A DNA stretch of 64,000 bases from contig NW_026515416.1 in the NCBI RefSeq assembly GCF_014898815.1, positions 62,001-126,000 of the forward strand, written 5' to 3'. Position numbers and translations under genes: made by a program. This stretch comes from Panonychus citri (Eukaryota; Arthropoda; Arachnida; Trombidiformes; Tetranychidae). This document shows positions 61,637-64,000 of this stretch, in pieces. Every line of letters starts with the position of its first letter. The stretch's first letter is position 1. The notes beneath the pieces are model-generated. The model searched no databases. It saw only the letters and a list, made by a program, of their open reading frames with translations, and was not told where the DNA came from.

Positions 61637-62653
61637 GTGATAATGTTTAATTGTTATTCTAAATTAATCTCTGTTAATTATTACCTGGCATCGAATGTCG
61701 TTCCCTTACAAAGGCTTTTGTTTAGCAGTTTAATTGGTTCATTTGATCCTGATTATCATCCCAATTTCGTACCTGAACATGAACCGGTTGAAAGTGATGA
61801 TGTTAAAAGAGTAACTGAATTCATGAGGGAAAATTCAAGTATCATGGTGATAACTGGAGCTGGAATATCAACAGAAAGTGGTGTTCCTGATTATCGATCG
61901 GCAAAGGTTGGACTTTATGCTCGATCCAATCATAAACCGATTCAATATCAGGAATTTATTACTGATCAATCGGTTCGTCGTCGATATTGGGCCAGAAATT
62001 ATATTGGTTTTGATAACTTTTCTCGTATCCGTCCAAATGCTGGTCATTTATTGTTATCCAAATGGGAGAGACAAAATCGTATCCATTGGATTGTCACTCA
62101 AAATGTTGATCAACTTCACCAAAAATCTGGTTCATTAAGAGTAACTGAACTTCATGGTTCGGGATTTACGGTCAAATGTTTAAACAGTCGAACGTCAAAT
62201 TGTGACTTTCAAATTAGTCGACATATTTTTCAAGAGATTCTACACCAATATAATCCACAATTAGTTGACCTAAAGATCGACGATCTTCGAACCGTAAGAC
62301 CTGATGGAGATGTTGATTTAGATGAACAATTCGAGAAGAATTTTAAAATTCCTTGTTGTCCAAATTGTTCTGGAATTCTTAAACCTGATATCATCTTTTT
62401 CGGTGACACTGTACCTAAGGATCGTGTTGAATATATTTATCGTAAATTGGACATTTCCGATTCTCTATTAGTTATTGGTTCATCTCTTCAAGTTTACTCT
62501 GCTTATCGTTACTTAATCGCTGCAAGTGAGCGATCACTTCCAATCATGTTGATCAATATTGGAACATCAAGAGCTGATAAATTACCGAATGTAACAATCA
62601 TCAAAAGACGAGCAGGTCAATTATTACCTTTAGTTGATTTGAAAATAAATTGA
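61637..62653 (+). CDS. SIRT4-like mitochondrial NAD-dependent sirtuin
   Basis: 338 residues, single exon. Sirtuin landmarks: GAGISTESGVPDYRS (74-88), the SIRT4-type VGLYARSNHKPIQ (91-103) and RRRYWARNYIGF (114-125), TQNVDQLH (154-161), catalytic H173 in TELHG, LKPDIIFFGDTVP (248-260), GSSLQVYSAYR (281-291), NIG and a C-terminal GQLLPLVD. These place it in the SIRT4 class: mitochondrial lipoamidase/ADP-ribosyltransferase/deacylase enzymes in vertebrates. The N-terminus has hydrophobic and polar residues but few basic ones. Oddity: of the four zinc cysteines, C241 and C244 are present and C181 is present, but the second of the first pair is S184; C189 might substitute. AATAAA overlaps the stop codon. 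The start is supported by the identical start in the truncated copy. Confidence 0.9.
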   Translation: MIMFNCYSKLISVNYYLASNVVPLQRLLFSSLIGSFDPDYHPNFVPEHEPVESDDVKRVTEFMRENSSIMVITGAGISTESGVPDYRSAKVGLYARSNHKPIQYQEFITDQSVRRRYWARNYIGFDNFSRIRPNAGHLLLSKWERQNRIHWIVTQNVDQLHQKSGSLRVTELHGSGFTVKCLNSRTSNCDFQISRHIFQEILHQYNPQLVDLKIDDLRTVRPDGDVDLDEQFEKNFKIPCCPNCSGILKPDIIFFGDTVPKDRVEYIYRKLDISDSLLVIGSSLQVYSAYRYLIAASERSLPIMLINIGTSRADKLPNVTIIKRRAGQLLPLVDLKIN

Positions 62654-63837
62654 TATTATTCACGAACAAATTGAGATGAATAATTAAATTTTGTTGACAA
62701 AATTTTAATTTTTTGTTAATCAACGATTCTGATGTTCTTAGCAACAATTAACGAATCATCTATTAAATATTCGTATGCTTTATCCCATCAGTAACATTTT
62801 AACTTGAATATTCAGAGAAAACATTTACAACTGTAATTACGAAGATGGAACCTAAAAACTCAATCATATCCATTCCAACTATAGATATTTTTTAATATCT
62901 TGTCAGTGGATTCTCAGATTTTGATAAAAAAAAAGATTTTTAAGAATCCGCTTGAAAATTTGATATTAATTCAGTGTTGGCGCGTTTTTATCGATAGTCC
63001 GCAAAGAGATAATCGAAAACGAAAATTCAATTTTTTCCCCTTTACTAAAATTGAAAAATTCCTATCTAACCCATTGTTAAGACTCACATAGAGATAACAT
63101 GTAATCATTTTTCAAATTTTTTTCCCTCAACTTTGATATTAATTCGTGGTCAAAAATCTCGGTCAAAATGAATAAAATTTCGCACGAGTCTTCATGAAGT
63201 AATGAAAAATCATAATCACGATTTTCACGAAATTAACACAAGAAGTTTTCTAAATATTGAAATTAAAACAAAAAGTCTCAAAATTTATCCCCACAGGTTA
63301 TTGATAAATTATTGCTAACTAAATTTAGTCATTTTTCACAATAAAGTGTATTTTTGCTCAATCGAAACGCATATTCGTCCAAGTGTCAGTTCAAACTTAG
63401 AATTAAACCTTTCCAGTCCAAAATGTTCTCGAATAACGTTGATTGAAATTTATATTGATTTAATATAACAATATGGTCTGATATTCTTATCAGATCTCTG
63501 TGACATCTATTAACGATATTTCAGCTGTTCCGATAGTAATAATTTTGAAAAATTTTCGGTTTTAATCTGGACAATCAGTTCTGATTATCTTTAATACAAA
63601 CCTGCAAACCTCGTTTTTCCGAAACGAGAAACATGTTAACGCGAACGTGAAAATAAAAGGTTAATCTCTTAATCTCCCAAGGGATGTCAATTCTTTTCCA
63701 AATCATTTTTTTATAAGCAAAAGAAGGTGAATTCAAATGGAAAACACTGTTCATAATAAATTGTCAGTACGATTGTTATTATTATAATAGACCTTATAAG
63801 CTACTAACTGATTTAATAGCAATTAAATACACTTAAC
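62654..63837. other. intergenic region after the sirtuin
   Basis: AT-rich, with an imperfect hairpin just after the sirtuin stop (AAATTTTGT TG ACAAAATTTT near 62,687-62,708). No coding or RNA gene recognised; the short open frame at 62,900-63,091 has no support. Confidence 0.6.
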
Positions 63838-64000
63838 TTAGGTAGACTTTTTACTATTTTTAGACAAATAAGCATTATACAAACTCCAATATCTCTGCAT
63901 AAAATCTGGTGAAATAGGAGCACCAGTCTCAGAGTCCAATCGTGGTTGAGATCCTCCTTCTGGATATCCACCAGGAGGTAAAACAGAGATTTGACCTTGA
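63838..64000 (-). CDS. C-terminal end of an unrecognised gene (runs off the right edge)
   Basis: From the window edge, one minus-strand frame stays open for 53 codons to TAA at 63,838-63,840. It reads QGQISVLPPGGYPEGGSQPR, then LDSETGAPISPDFMQRYWSL and YNAYLSKNSKKST. The proline/glycine-rich part followed by an aromatic helix-like tail looks like real protein rather than a chance frame, but no family is recognised. The start and any upstream exons lie outside the window. Confidence 0.5.
   Translation of the reverse strand, partial: QGQISVLPPGGYPEGGSQPRLDSETGAPISPDFMQRYWSLYNAYLSKNSKKST

Overview
This is a eukaryotic, AT-rich window. Genes contain GT-AG introns (typical donor GTAAGT) and there is no operon structure. 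The largest gene is the ortholog of the arthropod/vertebrate transcriptional co-regulator dachshund. Beside it lie a carboxyl/choline esterase family and a SIRT4-type sirtuin. Short single-exon genes, a small genome style and an esterase expansion suggest a small arthropod, most likely a mite (a spider mite would fit). The species assignment is inference.

Layout. (1) 1-10,672: gene-free DNA downstream of dachshund, full of (GAT)n/(ATC)n and (GA)n/(CT)n simple repeats. (2) 10,673-37,622, minus strand: dachshund, rebuilt here as nine exons whose phases all join, giving 1,017 residues. Dachbox-N is encoded by exons 1-2 and Dachbox-C by exons 7-9; introns reach 8.6 kb. (3) 37,623-about 51,800: a 14-kb gene-free stretch upstream of dachshund with the same simple-repeat texture, probably regulatory. 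(4) About 51,800-64,000: a different kind of DNA, almost free of microsatellites and crowded with small genes, duplicates and broken copies.

Region 4 in order: two tandem copies of a last exon of an unrecognised protein (51,833-52,224 and 52,760-53,148) with a signal-peptide exon at 53,429-53,524; a TA-flanked inverted-repeat element (54,207-54,569) that carries a tRNA-derived SINE inserted with a 9-bp target duplication; an intact secreted carboxylesterase (54,764-56,611, minus) that lacks the usual HGG oxyanion-hole motif; broken esterase and sirtuin copies (57,088-58,185); a secreted protein with three 27-residue repeats whose signal peptide and 5' flank match the gene at 53.5 kb (58,749-59,195); an esterase pseudogene lacking the catalytic serine (60,581-61,344); an intact SIRT4-like gene (61,637-62,653, plus); and the C-terminal end of an unrecognised minus-strand gene running off the right edge.

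The genes of region 4 do not form an obvious pathway. What links them is a history of segmental duplication and deletion. Esterase pieces recur at four places. An esterase-piece plus sirtuin unit occurs twice. A promoter plus signal-peptide module occurs twice, attached to unrelated mature proteins.
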